This document shows positions 1 to 6,754 of a DNA stretch of 21,264 nucleotides, one piece after another. Within the stretch, counting starts at the first letter, position 1. Every line of letters begins with the position of its first letter. This DNA comes from CAZQRW01 sp964596115. Lineage in GTDB: Bacteria > Hydrothermota > UBA3072 > B12-G15. A program made the translations under genes and the position numbers. The stretch spans positions 1 to 21,264 of the forward strand of contig CAZQRW010000033.1 in the NCBI GenBank assembly GCA_964596115.1, written 5' to 3'. A model generated the notes under the pieces. It was not told the origin of the DNA. It did not search any database and saw only the letters and a program-made list of their open reading frames with translations.

Positions 1-21
1 TATCACTTTTCACGTTTAGTA

Positions 22-50
22 AATATATATCTTTCATTAGCTATTGTCAA
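22..50 (-). promoter_or_regulatory. Candidate promoter firing out of the left edge
   Basis: On the minus strand TTGACA (50 to 45) is followed after 17 bp by TATATT (27 to 22), a 4/6 match to TATAAT. It would start transcription near position 15 and drive a gene beyond the window, divergent from the protease gene. This rests on motif match only. Confidence 0.4.
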
Positions 51-144
51 GACTTGGTAAAATTTTGTGTAATTTCTATTTAGAATTTCTACCGTTTTGA
101 TAAAAATAAGAATATTATAATATAATATGTCACAAATTTTTCAT

Positions 145-172
145 TTGACATTTTTTACAATTCCTTTATTCT
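145..172 (+). promoter_or_regulatory. Candidate promoter of the protease gene
   Basis: TTGACA at 145-150, a 16-bp spacer and TATTCT at 167-172 (4/6 match). The predicted start near 179 lies only a few bases before the AGGAGG at 185-190, giving the very short leader seen at other promoters in this window. The first 140 bases are otherwise AT-rich and show no gene. Confidence 0.5.
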
Positions 173-195
173 TTACTTTATAAAAGGAGGTGTCT

Positions 196-2889
196 ATGTA
201 TAAAAGTTTTAGAGTTTTTCTGTTATTTACTCTTTTCTTTGTTGTCTCAGCCTCGGCTAAAAATTTCCCCAAAGGACCACACGGACTTGGATGTATACCC
301 GAAGACCCGACGAATAAGCCCTGGATTAAGCCTGCACCTGCAATAAAAGCAACACCAAAGGCTTCTGTCGATCATACCCCCTATATGCCACCAGTTGGTA
401 ATCAGGGGCAGCAGGGCTCCTGTACTGCCTGGGCAACTGGATATGCCTATAAGACCTACGAGGAAGGCATTGAACACGGGTGGGATGTAACAGACAACCA
501 TTATCAGTTCAGTCCTGCCTTTATTTATAATCTTATAAATGGGGGCAGAGATTGGGGTTCATTTATCTCTGATGGTTTTAAGGTGCTTTCTGATTTTGGC
601 TGTGCTTCCCTTGCCGATGACCCTTATAATGCAAATGATTCAACGAGCTGGCCAAGTGAGGTCGCCTTCAGCAATGCAATAAACTTCAGGGGTAATCAGA
701 CCTATTCAATTTATGTCAGGAATGATCCAGGCATCAATCAGTTAAAGAATATTATATCCTCGGGATATAATGCCGTGATCGGTATCGGGGTATACCAATC
801 CTTCTGGTATAATAATTTTGGTGCTGATCATATCTATGACACGGGCGATAAGGATGTATATGTAGGCGGGCACGCGGTATGTATCGTGGGTTATGACGAT
901 AATAAGCCTACAAATGATGGAAATGGTGCCTTTAAGATTATCAACTCCTGGGGTACATCGTGGGGGGCAAGCGGGTATTTCTGGATGTCTTATGCCGCTG
1001 TTAAGGATAACGATATGTGCCATGGATACGCATATTATCAGGACGAGAAGATCCATTATGCCCCAAAGGCAAAGGTAAGGTTTAAAATATCTCATCCAAC
1101 GAGAGAGTACATTCATATAACCTTAGGTGTTCCAGGGGCTGCTTGGACCAAGACATTTTTCAACTGGTATACATCCGTTTATGCTACCTGGCCCTACCCA
1201 TCACACAGTATTGTCCTCGATCTTACAGACGCAATTGATGCACTTTCTCCCTTTGATACAAATGATACAATTTATATTCGGGTATATGACACCCATAGTG
1301 ATGGGCAGGTTGGCACAGTTAACTATATGAGTATGGATAATATCCTGGGTGAATACGCCGTATCATACAATACACCTGCAAGTATCCCGGATGGCTCAAA
1401 TGTAAGGGTTAATTTGGTCTACCCCACAAATACCCTTCATTGGTCTTCTTTCCATAGATTGCCTGAAAATAATGGGTTTACACCTCTTGTTGGAAGTGAT
1501 TCCTCCTATAATGTTCTCTGGTCATTCCACGCTGGTGGTGCTATTGTCTCTTCACCTGCCATAGGTGATATTGATAAGGATGGTAACATTGACGTTGTTT
1601 TTACTTCGATGGACAGTCTATGCTATGCCTTAAATGGATCGAATGGTAATCTTAAGTGGGTATCTGATACCTCTGCTGGGCCAATATATTCTTCCCCTGC
1701 CATTGGCGATTTTAATGTAGATGATTCTATTGAGGTTGTTTTTGGTTCTTACAACGATAAATACTACTTTATAAAAGGAAAGGACGGCTCAAACATCTGG
1801 ACAAAAACTACTTCCTCAAATATATATTCTTCGGCAGTAATTGATAATATTGATGGTGACGGTAACTTTGAGGTCGTTGCCTGCTCTGATAACAGACCCA
1901 TATATGTATTCAGGGGTGAATCTGGTTTCTGGCAATGGATCTTCACTGGGGCTGGTCCTGTTAGATCAAATCCTGCCATAGCAGATGTGAATCTCGATGG
2001 TACAATGGATGTTGTCATAACCTCCGTTGACGGTTCAGCCTACGTAGTTTCAAATGCTGTCAAGCTGTGGTCCTATGCTACAGGAGACTCTATATACTCT
2101 TCCCCGGCTATTGCAGATATTGATAATGACACTATACCAGAAATAATATTTGGTTCTGACGATGGCTACCTATATGTTTTGAATGGGGATAGCACACTCC
2201 AGTGGAGATACAATATTGGTTCAAAAATAAGGTCTTCCCCTGCTATAGGTGATATTGATGGTGATGGGTATAAGGAAATCATTGTAGGCGCTGATAATGA
2301 TTCTATCTATGGTATTAATTACGATGGTTCTTTCGGTGGAGCATTTGGCACAAATGGACCGATCAGATCCTCTCCTGCACTTGTCGATCTCAACGGAGAT
2401 GGCCAACTTGATGTTGTTTTTGGCTCTGATGATAGCACACTCTATGCAATCAATGGGGCTACAGGTGCTGAACTCTGGGCATTTAAGACGGGCGGTCCTA
2501 TCAGATCCTCTCCTGCGGTTGGGGATATTGATGGGGACGGTAAACCTGAGATTGTTTTTGGTTCTGACGATGGCTACATATATGCCTTAAAACCTTCACC
2601 CTCTGGTATTGATGATAATGTACTAACAAAGGGTTTGAGCCTAAATATCCAGAAGAACCCTGTGGATAAAGTCCTTCAGGTAGAATATACAATACCAAAA
2701 AAGGAAATGGTAAGGCTTTCTCTCTTTGATCTAACGGGGAGAAGAATACTTACACTTGAAAATTGTATAATGGCACCAGGAAGATATGCTAAATCCTACA
2801 GGATTTCTTCCTTGAGAAATGGCATCTATTTTCTCTCCTTAAGATCCGATAATAGCATCATAAAAAGGAAGGTTTTGATTCTTAAATAA
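196..2889 (+). CDS. Secreted papain-family (C1A) cysteine protease with FG-GAP propeller and T9SS C-terminal domain
   Basis: An 897-residue exported protein. ATG 196 is preferred because AGGAGG (185-190) sits 5 bp upstream, while an in-frame GTG at 190 overlaps that site. Residues 1-21 form a signal peptide ending ASA. Residues about 60-280 are a papain-like domain: oxyanion Gln70, nucleophile Cys76 in QGSCTAWA, His226 in GGHAVCIVGY, Asn250 in INSWGTSWG. The usual partner cysteine three residues before the nucleophile (papain Cys22) is replaced by Gln. Residues about 440-800 hold eight FG-GAP/VCBS-type blades of the form SSPAIGDIDGDG...DVVFGS, with Asp-rich, probably calcium-binding loops. 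The last about 85 residues resemble the Por secretion tail of type IX secretion substrates (LFDLTGRRI, then NGIYFLSL and a Lys-rich end). It is probably a cell-surface or released protease; the substrate is unknown. Family calls come from motifs. Confidence 0.88.
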   Translation: MYKSFRVFLLFTLFFVVSASAKNFPKGPHGLGCIPEDPTNKPWIKPAPAIKATPKASVDHTPYMPPVGNQGQQGSCTAWATGYAYKTYEEGIEHGWDVTDNHYQFSPAFIYNLINGGRDWGSFISDGFKVLSDFGCASLADDPYNANDSTSWPSEVAFSNAINFRGNQTYSIYVRNDPGINQLKNIISSGYNAVIGIGVYQSFWYNNFGADHIYDTGDKDVYVGGHAVCIVGYDDNKPTNDGNGAFKIINSWGTSWGASGYFWMSYAAVKDNDMCHGYAYYQDEKIHYAPKAKVRFKISHPTREYIHITLGVPGAAWTKTFFNWYTSVYATWPYPSHSIVLDLTDAIDALSPFDTNDTIYIRVYDTHSDGQVGTVNYMSMDNILGEYAVSYNTPASIPDGSNVRVNLVYPTNTLHWSSFHRLPENNGFTPLVGSDSSYNVLWSFHAGGAIVSSPAIGDIDKDGNIDVVFTSMDSLCYALNGSNGNLKWVSDTSAGPIYSSPAIGDFNVDDSIEVVFGSYNDKYYFIKGKDGSNIWTKTTSSNIYSSAVIDNIDGDGNFEVVACSDNRPIYVFRGESGFWQWIFTGAGPVRSNPAIADVNLDGTMDVVITSVDGSAYVVSNAVKLWSYATGDSIYSSPAIADIDNDTIPEIIFGSDDGYLYVLNGDSTLQWRYNIGSKIRSSPAIGDIDGDGYKEIIVGADNDSIYGINYDGSFGGAFGTNGPIRSSPALVDLNGDGQLDVVFGSDDSTLYAINGATGAELWAFKTGGPIRSSPAVGDIDGDGKPEIVFGSDDGYIYALKPSPSGIDDNVLTKGLSLNIQKNPVDKVLQVEYTIPKKEMVRLSLFDLTGRRILTLENCIMAPGRYAKSYRISSLRNGIYFLSLRSDNSIIKRKVLILK

Positions 2890-2895
2890 GAAAGA

Positions 2896-2932
2896 AAGAG
2901 GGGCAGTGTACACTGCCCCTCTTAAATTCTTT
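2896..2932 (+). terminator. Intrinsic terminator, perfect 28-bp palindrome
   Basis: Seven bases after the protease stop, 2896-2923 is a perfect inverted repeat (arm AAGAGGGGCAGTGT), a GC-rich hairpin followed by an AT-rich tail with few consecutive T. It ends the protease transcript just before the next promoter. Being symmetrical, it may act on either strand. Confidence 0.8.
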
Positions 2933-2933
2933 A

Positions 2934-2962
2934 TTGACAAAAAATCCTAAATAAATTAAAAT
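2934..2962 (+). promoter_or_regulatory. Promoter of the small barrel gene
   Basis: TTGACA at 2934-2939, a 17-bp spacer and TAAAAT at 2957-2962. The predicted start near 2969 directly precedes the ribosome binding site AGGAGG (2971-2976), so the leader is about 12 nt. Confidence 0.7.
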
Positions 2963-2980
2963 TTTAAGAAAGGAGGCTAT

Positions 2981-3439
2981 ATGAAAAAAATTCTGGTAAC
3001 CGCATTTTTAATATCTATTGTCTGTCTTTCACAACCCATTGAAGGGGATAAGTCGTTTTACTCCTCTGGATATTTCAATCTCTTCCCAGAAGATGAACGC
3101 AGTGGCTCAGTAGATGTAGGCATAGGTTACTTTTATTCAGATAACCTTGAAGCAACCTTTGGACTCTCATTTGATTACAAAAATGATACATTGGGAACAG
3201 GTATCGTACCAGGCATTAATCTATACCTCCCTGTATCAGATCTCTTTTACATTAACACCGGCCTTGAGTTCCTTCTAAAGGTCACCCCTGATTTTCAATA
3301 TGTTGGGAGATTTAACTCTGGTTTTATTTATTTTATTTCTGAAATGACAGGGTTTCGTATCTATAATCAGCTTGAAAAATTTCAGAATATTGAGACCTGG
3401 AAAGATAGAATAAAGGTTGGGATTGTTGTCTTCTTTTAA
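2981..3439 (+). CDS. Small outer-membrane beta-barrel-like protein, function unknown
   Basis: A 152-residue protein with a classical signal peptide (MKKILVTAFLISIVCLSQP) and AGGAGG 4 bp before the ATG. After the signal the chain alternates hydrophobic and polar residues in short stretches rich in Tyr, Phe and Gly (for example SVDVGIGYFYSDNLEATFGL and YINTGLEFLL) and ends in two phenylalanines, as outer-membrane barrels do. Its size would allow about 6-8 strands. I do not recognise a specific family. It has its own promoter and is isolated from the upstream protease by a strong terminator, so it is probably monocistronic. A periplasmic beta-rich protein is an alternative. Confidence 0.6.
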   Translation: MKKILVTAFLISIVCLSQPIEGDKSFYSSGYFNLFPEDERSGSVDVGIGYFYSDNLEATFGLSFDYKNDTLGTGIVPGINLYLPVSDLFYINTGLEFLLKVTPDFQYVGRFNSGFIYFISEMTGFRIYNQLEKFQNIETWKDRIKVGIVVFF

Positions 3440-3467
3440 AACAGATGGAAATCAGATATAGACAGAG

Positions 3468-3647
3468 ATGAATTTTGAAAAACAGATCGAAAAAAGATTT
3501 GGTAATAGCTTTCATAAAGCATGGGAAGAGGCAGTTAAACTTGTAAAAGGGTTTGACAAAGGTGTCCTTCTCTCACAAAAATACTTTTATGAGACAGTTT
3601 ATAAACCCAGGAGAGATAAACTTGCCAAAAAATGGTCAGAAATCTGA
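3468..3647 (+). CDS. Small unrecognised ORF (59 aa)
   Basis: ATG at 3468 opens a 59-codon frame ending TGA 3645-3647. The product is highly charged and looks helical (starts MNFEKQIEKRFGNSFHKAWE, ends RDKLAKKWSEI) with a protein-like composition, including two Trp and three Tyr. No strong ribosome binding site precedes it, only ACAGAG. It overlaps the following DUF523 gene, whose binding site and likely TTG start lie inside its 3' end, so the two may be translationally coupled. Function unknown. It could also be an accidental frame. Confidence 0.45.
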   Translation: MNFEKQIEKRFGNSFHKAWEEAVKLVKGFDKGVLLSQKYFYETVYKPRRDKLAKKWSEI

Positions 3648-4047
3648 TATCATTGTTGTTAGTGCCTGTCTTGCTGGATTAAATACAAGATATGACGGGA
3701 TGAATAAGGGTGTAGACTGGATTATAGATTTAGTTAAAAATGGTAAGGCTATTCCTCTCTGTCCAGAAGTTTTAGGAGGCTTACCTATTCCAAGACCAAG
3801 GTCTACTATCATTGGAAAAAAGGTAATCAATGAGATAGGAGAAGATGTTACCGATAATTTCAGAAGGGGGGCATTTATATTTTTAGAAATAGTCAAAATT
3901 TTAAGTCCAAAAACGATAATATTAAAAGAAGGGAGTCCCTCCTGTGGTCTTAGATTCACTAATATTATGTGGGAAAGAAAACAAGGTACCGGTATAACTG
4001 CCCGCCTTCTCACGAGAAAAAATTACATATTAAAATCAATCGATTAA
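3622..4047 (+). CDS. DUF523 family protein
   Basis: A 141-residue protein matching DUF523, a small widespread family without an agreed function. Its conserved motifs are all present: VSACLAG with Cys16, LCPEVLGGLPIPRPR with Cys47, and KEGSPSCG with Cys108. The three cysteines suggest metal or cluster binding, which is inference. I place the start at TTG 3622 because AGGAGAG lies 6-8 bp upstream and VSACLAG sits near the N terminus in relatives. The frame is open back to an ATG at 3553, but those residues lie in the shadow of the overlapping 59-aa ORF and have no binding site. The 3' end overlaps the convergent dnaN gene by 4 bp. Confidence 0.75.
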   Translation: MPKNGQKSDIIVVSACLAGLNTRYDGMNKGVDWIIDLVKNGKAIPLCPEVLGGLPIPRPRSTIIGKKVINEIGEDVTDNFRRGAFIFLEIVKILSPKTIILKEGSPSCGLRFTNIMWERKQGTGITARLLTRKNYILKSID

Positions 4048-5120
4048 ATAACGACAGGCATAAGTATATATAAAAGATCCTTTATTTGTGGGTCTTTAAC
4101 CAACACAGGTGTATTTGATTCCTTCATTGTAATTTCAATAACATCACTACTAATCTTTCGCAAAAATTCTAATAAAAATTGAGAACTTAAACCTATTTGA
4201 ATAGGCTCTCCCTTAAATTCTCCTTTTAAGTTTTCCTCACCCCTTCCAAGTTCAGAGGTAGATTTCACTTTTAATGTTTCACCTAGATCAAATATAACAG
4301 ATTTTAATCGATCCTGTGAGAATACCGAAACCCTTCTTAATGAGGAAATAAGATCTTTTACCTTTACTTTGAAAATCTTATCATTCTCTTGAGGTATAGC
4401 CTTCTCATAATCAGGAAATTTTTCGTTTATAAGTTTTGATATAAATGTATATCTTTCAAATATGAAATATATCTTTTTTTTATCTATCCCTATTAATACC
4501 TTCTTATCTGGTAAAGAAATAACCTGTAATAGGATTTTAGGTGGTATTAGTACATCAAAGGAGTCTATATTAAATTTTAAATTTTTTGAATATATCGCCA
4601 TTCGGAAGCTATCTGTTCCAACCATCTTTGAGATATTTGAATTATATAACCAATAAAGACCGTTCAAATTTCTGCTTGTTGGCTCAGTTGCTACACAAAA
4701 AATAGTTTTTTCAATAGAATCTTTTAGATATTCCATATTAACTTCCATAAGGTTTTCTGAAGAATAGATAGGTATTTCTGGGTATTCTTCCCTTTCAATT
4801 ATTGATAAAGAAAATTCACCACCTGGATATTTAACAACCATCTCATTCTCGATCCTTTCAAAAGTGACATCTCCAGATATTTCTCTTAATACATTTTTGA
4901 CTAGTTTTCCTGAAATAGCAGCACTACCGAGCGATTGAATCTCTGCAGGTACTTTAGCAATAACAGAAGAATCTAAATCTGTCCCAAATATAATCAGTTC
5001 TTTTTCCTTTGCTTCAATAAGAAAATTTGATAGTACAGGAAAGGTAGTGTGCTGTGGCATAACATCTATAACAGGTGTAATGTCATTTAAAAATTCCTTG
5101 GCATCAATTTTAAATTTCAT
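4044..5120 (-). CDS. dnaN: DNA polymerase III beta subunit (sliding clamp)
   Basis: A 358-residue protein of normal length for the beta clamp, which forms a ring around DNA and tethers the replicative polymerase. It begins MKFKIDAKEFLNDITPVIDV, has the family features near TFPVLSNFLIEA, EREEYPEIP, GTDSFRMAIY and FPDYEKAIP, and ends ILMPVVI, equivalent to the conserved PMRL end. AGGAGG lies 6 bp before the ATG. It follows dnaA on the same strand, the canonical order, separated by 173 bp that hold DnaA-box-like sites. It is convergent with the DUF523 gene and overlaps it by 4 bp, with no terminator between them. Confidence 0.95.
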   Translation of the reverse strand: MKFKIDAKEFLNDITPVIDVMPQHTTFPVLSNFLIEAKEKELIIFGTDLDSSVIAKVPAEIQSLGSAAISGKLVKNVLREISGDVTFERIENEMVVKYPGGEFSLSIIEREEYPEIPIYSSENLMEVNMEYLKDSIEKTIFCVATEPTSRNLNGLYWLYNSNISKMVGTDSFRMAIYSKNLKFNIDSFDVLIPPKILLQVISLPDKKVLIGIDKKKIYFIFERYTFISKLINEKFPDYEKAIPQENDKIFKVKVKDLISSLRRVSVFSQDRLKSVIFDLGETLKVKSTSELGRGEENLKGEFKGEPIQIGLSSQFLLEFLRKISSDVIEITMKESNTPVLVKDPQIKDLLYILMPVVI

Positions 5121-5155
5121 TATTATCCTCCTTTTATTCTTTTACTATTTATATA

Positions 5156-5184
5156 TATTTATCATTAATAGTATTAGTTGTCAA
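5156..5184 (-). promoter_or_regulatory. Weak candidate promoter for dnaN
   Basis: On the minus strand TTGACA (5184 to 5179) is followed after 17 bp by TAAATA (5161 to 5156), a poor -10. The leader would be about 30 nt. The -35 is perfect, so a promoter here is plausible; alternatively dnaN is read through from dnaA. Confidence 0.35.
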
Positions 5185-5192
5185 TGTTAAAA

Positions 5193-5289
5193 TGTGGATA
5201 TCAAAAAATTTTGTTTATTTATAATATGTTATACCGACAGATTTTCAAGGTTTATTTGTTGATAAAATGTTGAAAAAACTTATCAACAA
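5193..5289. other. DnaA-box cluster between dnaA and dnaN, candidate oriC
   Basis: Three sites each one base from the DnaA box TTATCCACA: TGTGGATAT at 5193-5201 (inverted), TGTTGATAA at 5257-5265 (inverted) and TTATCAACA at 5280-5288. The last two form a perfect 10-bp inverted repeat (5256-5265 and 5280-5289) with 14 bp between. The flank at 5130-5190 is almost pure A/T, suitable for unwinding. The location fits a chromosomal origin. The inverted pair could alternatively form a weak hairpin after dnaA. Confidence 0.55.
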
Positions 5290-5293
5290 CATA

Positions 5294-6601
5294 TTAACCA
5301 GTAAATTCACTTATTATCCTTTGTATGATATCTTTTATTTCTTTATTGCTCTTAATGTCGCTTTCCATTTTTTCAATTGCATGAATGATAGTTGTGTGAT
5401 CCCTATTACCAAAATAGTGTCCTATCTCATTTAAAGAAAGATTTGTTAATTTTCTAATGATGTATATTGCTATCTGTCTCGGTAATACCATGCTCTTTAA
5501 CCTTTTTTTACCTGTTAGATCATTTATTGTTAGATTAAAATGATTACATACAACTCGTTGTATCTCTTCCGGTGTATACCTCTTTTTCTTTGGTGTAACA
5601 ATATCCTTCAAAACTTCTGTTGCAGTTTCAAGGGTGATTTCTGATTTTGTTAAAGATGACCAGTAAAGTAATTTTATCAGTGCTCCCTCAAGGGCTCTAA
5701 TATTATTTCTTATATTTGTAGCAATGTAGTATATAATATCATCTCCAATTATAAGATTATCCTCTTCAGCCTTTTTCCTTAGAATTGCAACCCTCGTTTC
5801 CAGATCAGGTGGTTGTATATCAACGATAAGTCCCCAATGAAATCGAGATTTTATTCTCTCTTCAAGGGCTTCAAGTTCTTTAGGTGGTCTATCAGAGGTA
5901 ATAACAATCTGTCTCTTTGTTTGAAAGAGTGTATTAAAAGTATGGAAGAACTCTTCCTGTAACCTTTCTTTATGGGAAAGAAACTGGATATCGTCAACGA
6001 GGAGAACGTCTATATTCCTATAGAAATTTTTAAACTCAAGCATCTTTTTATTACTAAGAGCAGTTATCATCTCATTCATAAAAACCTCTGAAGGTAAGTA
6101 TAGAATTTTTAGATTTGAATAAAGCTTGTAAACATAGTTCCCTATGGCGTGCATAAGATGCGTTTTCCCCAATCCAACCCCCCCATATATAAAAAGGGGA
6201 TTATATGCCCTTCCTGGTCCCTTTGCCACTGCAAGGGCAGCAGCATGGGCAAATTGATTATTTTTTCCTACAACAAATGTATCAAATAAATACCTATCAA
6301 CGAGGTTTGTTTTAAATTCTGACTTTTCTTCTTCTACAGTAACGTAATTATTTCGTTCAACATTATTATTTTTGGCGAGGAATTTCAAGATAAAATTCTT
6401 TCCACTTATACTGTGTATAATCTCCCTTAAAAGATAGAGGTAACGATCTTCTACCCATTGAAGCACAAATTCATTTGGGAATTGGATAAATATTGTATCA
6501 TCCTGAACCTCAATAAGTTCCATCCTACTAAACCAGGCATTGTATGTAGATTCCTTTACTTCAGATTTTAATCTTTCCTTTATAATACCCCAATCAAACA
6601 A
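5294..6601 (-). CDS. dnaA: Chromosomal replication initiator DnaA
   Basis: DnaA is the AAA+ ATPase that binds and opens the origin. The chosen start is TTG at 6601, with GGAGG 7 bp upstream, giving 435 residues beginning FDWGIIKERLKSEV after the initiator, as DnaA domain I does. The frame is open further upstream, but that stretch is the leader with DnaA-box-like sites. Domain I is about 1-65. The AAA+ domain has Walker A GGVGLGKT at 140-147 (Lys146), Walker B VLLVDDIQFL and the arginine-rich RIKSRFHWG region. Domain IV carries the DnaA-box binding signature GNRDHTTIIHAIEKM near the C terminus. It has its own promoter and is followed by dnaN. Autoregulation by the leader boxes is likely. Confidence 0.95.
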   Translation of the reverse strand: MFDWGIIKERLKSEVKESTYNAWFSRMELIEVQDDTIFIQFPNEFVLQWVEDRYLYLLREIIHSISGKNFILKFLAKNNNVERNNYVTVEEEKSEFKTNLVDRYLFDTFVVGKNNQFAHAAALAVAKGPGRAYNPLFIYGGVGLGKTHLMHAIGNYVYKLYSNLKILYLPSEVFMNEMITALSNKKMLEFKNFYRNIDVLLVDDIQFLSHKERLQEEFFHTFNTLFQTKRQIVITSDRPPKELEALEERIKSRFHWGLIVDIQPPDLETRVAILRKKAEEDNLIIGDDIIYYIATNIRNNIRALEGALIKLLYWSSLTKSEITLETATEVLKDIVTPKKKRYTPEEIQRVVCNHFNLTINDLTGKKRLKSMVLPRQIAIYIIRKLTNLSLNEIGHYFGNRDHTTIIHAIEKMESDIKSNKEIKDIIQRIISEFTG

Positions 6602-6615
6602 TAAGATTCCTCCAA

Positions 6616-6650
6616 TTTTCCACAGGTTTTCCACCATAAAATGTTGATAT
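6616..6650. promoter_or_regulatory. DnaA-box-like sites in the dnaA leader
   Basis: TTTTCCACA (6616-6624) matches the relaxed box TTWTNCACA fully. TTTTCCACC (6627-6635) and TGTTGATAT (6642-6650, inverted) are near matches. They lie in the predicted 5' leader between the dnaA promoter and its TTG start, so they could serve autorepression or form part of the origin. Confidence 0.5.
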
Positions 6651-6708
6651 AATATATTGTATATCAAAAAGTAAAAAATTTTAATTCTGGAGTTATTCAC
6701 CCTGAATT

Positions 6709-6736
6709 ATTTTATTATCCAAGTTTTCTTTGTCAA
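6709..6736 (-). promoter_or_regulatory. Promoter of dnaA
   Basis: Minus strand TTGACA (6736 to 6731), a 16-bp spacer and TAAAAT (6714 to 6709). The predicted start is near 6702, giving a roughly 100-nt leader, unusually long for this window. The promoter begins about 19 bp after the btuB-like stop codon. Confidence 0.7.
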
Positions 6737-6754
6737 GAAGAAAATTAAAAAATT

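Noticed and set aside
3553..3621. N-terminal extension of the DUF523 protein from ATG 3553
   Set aside because: No binding site, residues unlike the family start, and the DNA codes the 59-aa ORF in another frame. TTG 3622 with AGGAGAG fits better.
5256..5289. Inverted repeat after dnaA as an intrinsic terminator
   Set aside because: The stem is A/T-rich with a 14-nt loop and no proper T-run after it on the minus strand; the arms match DnaA boxes.
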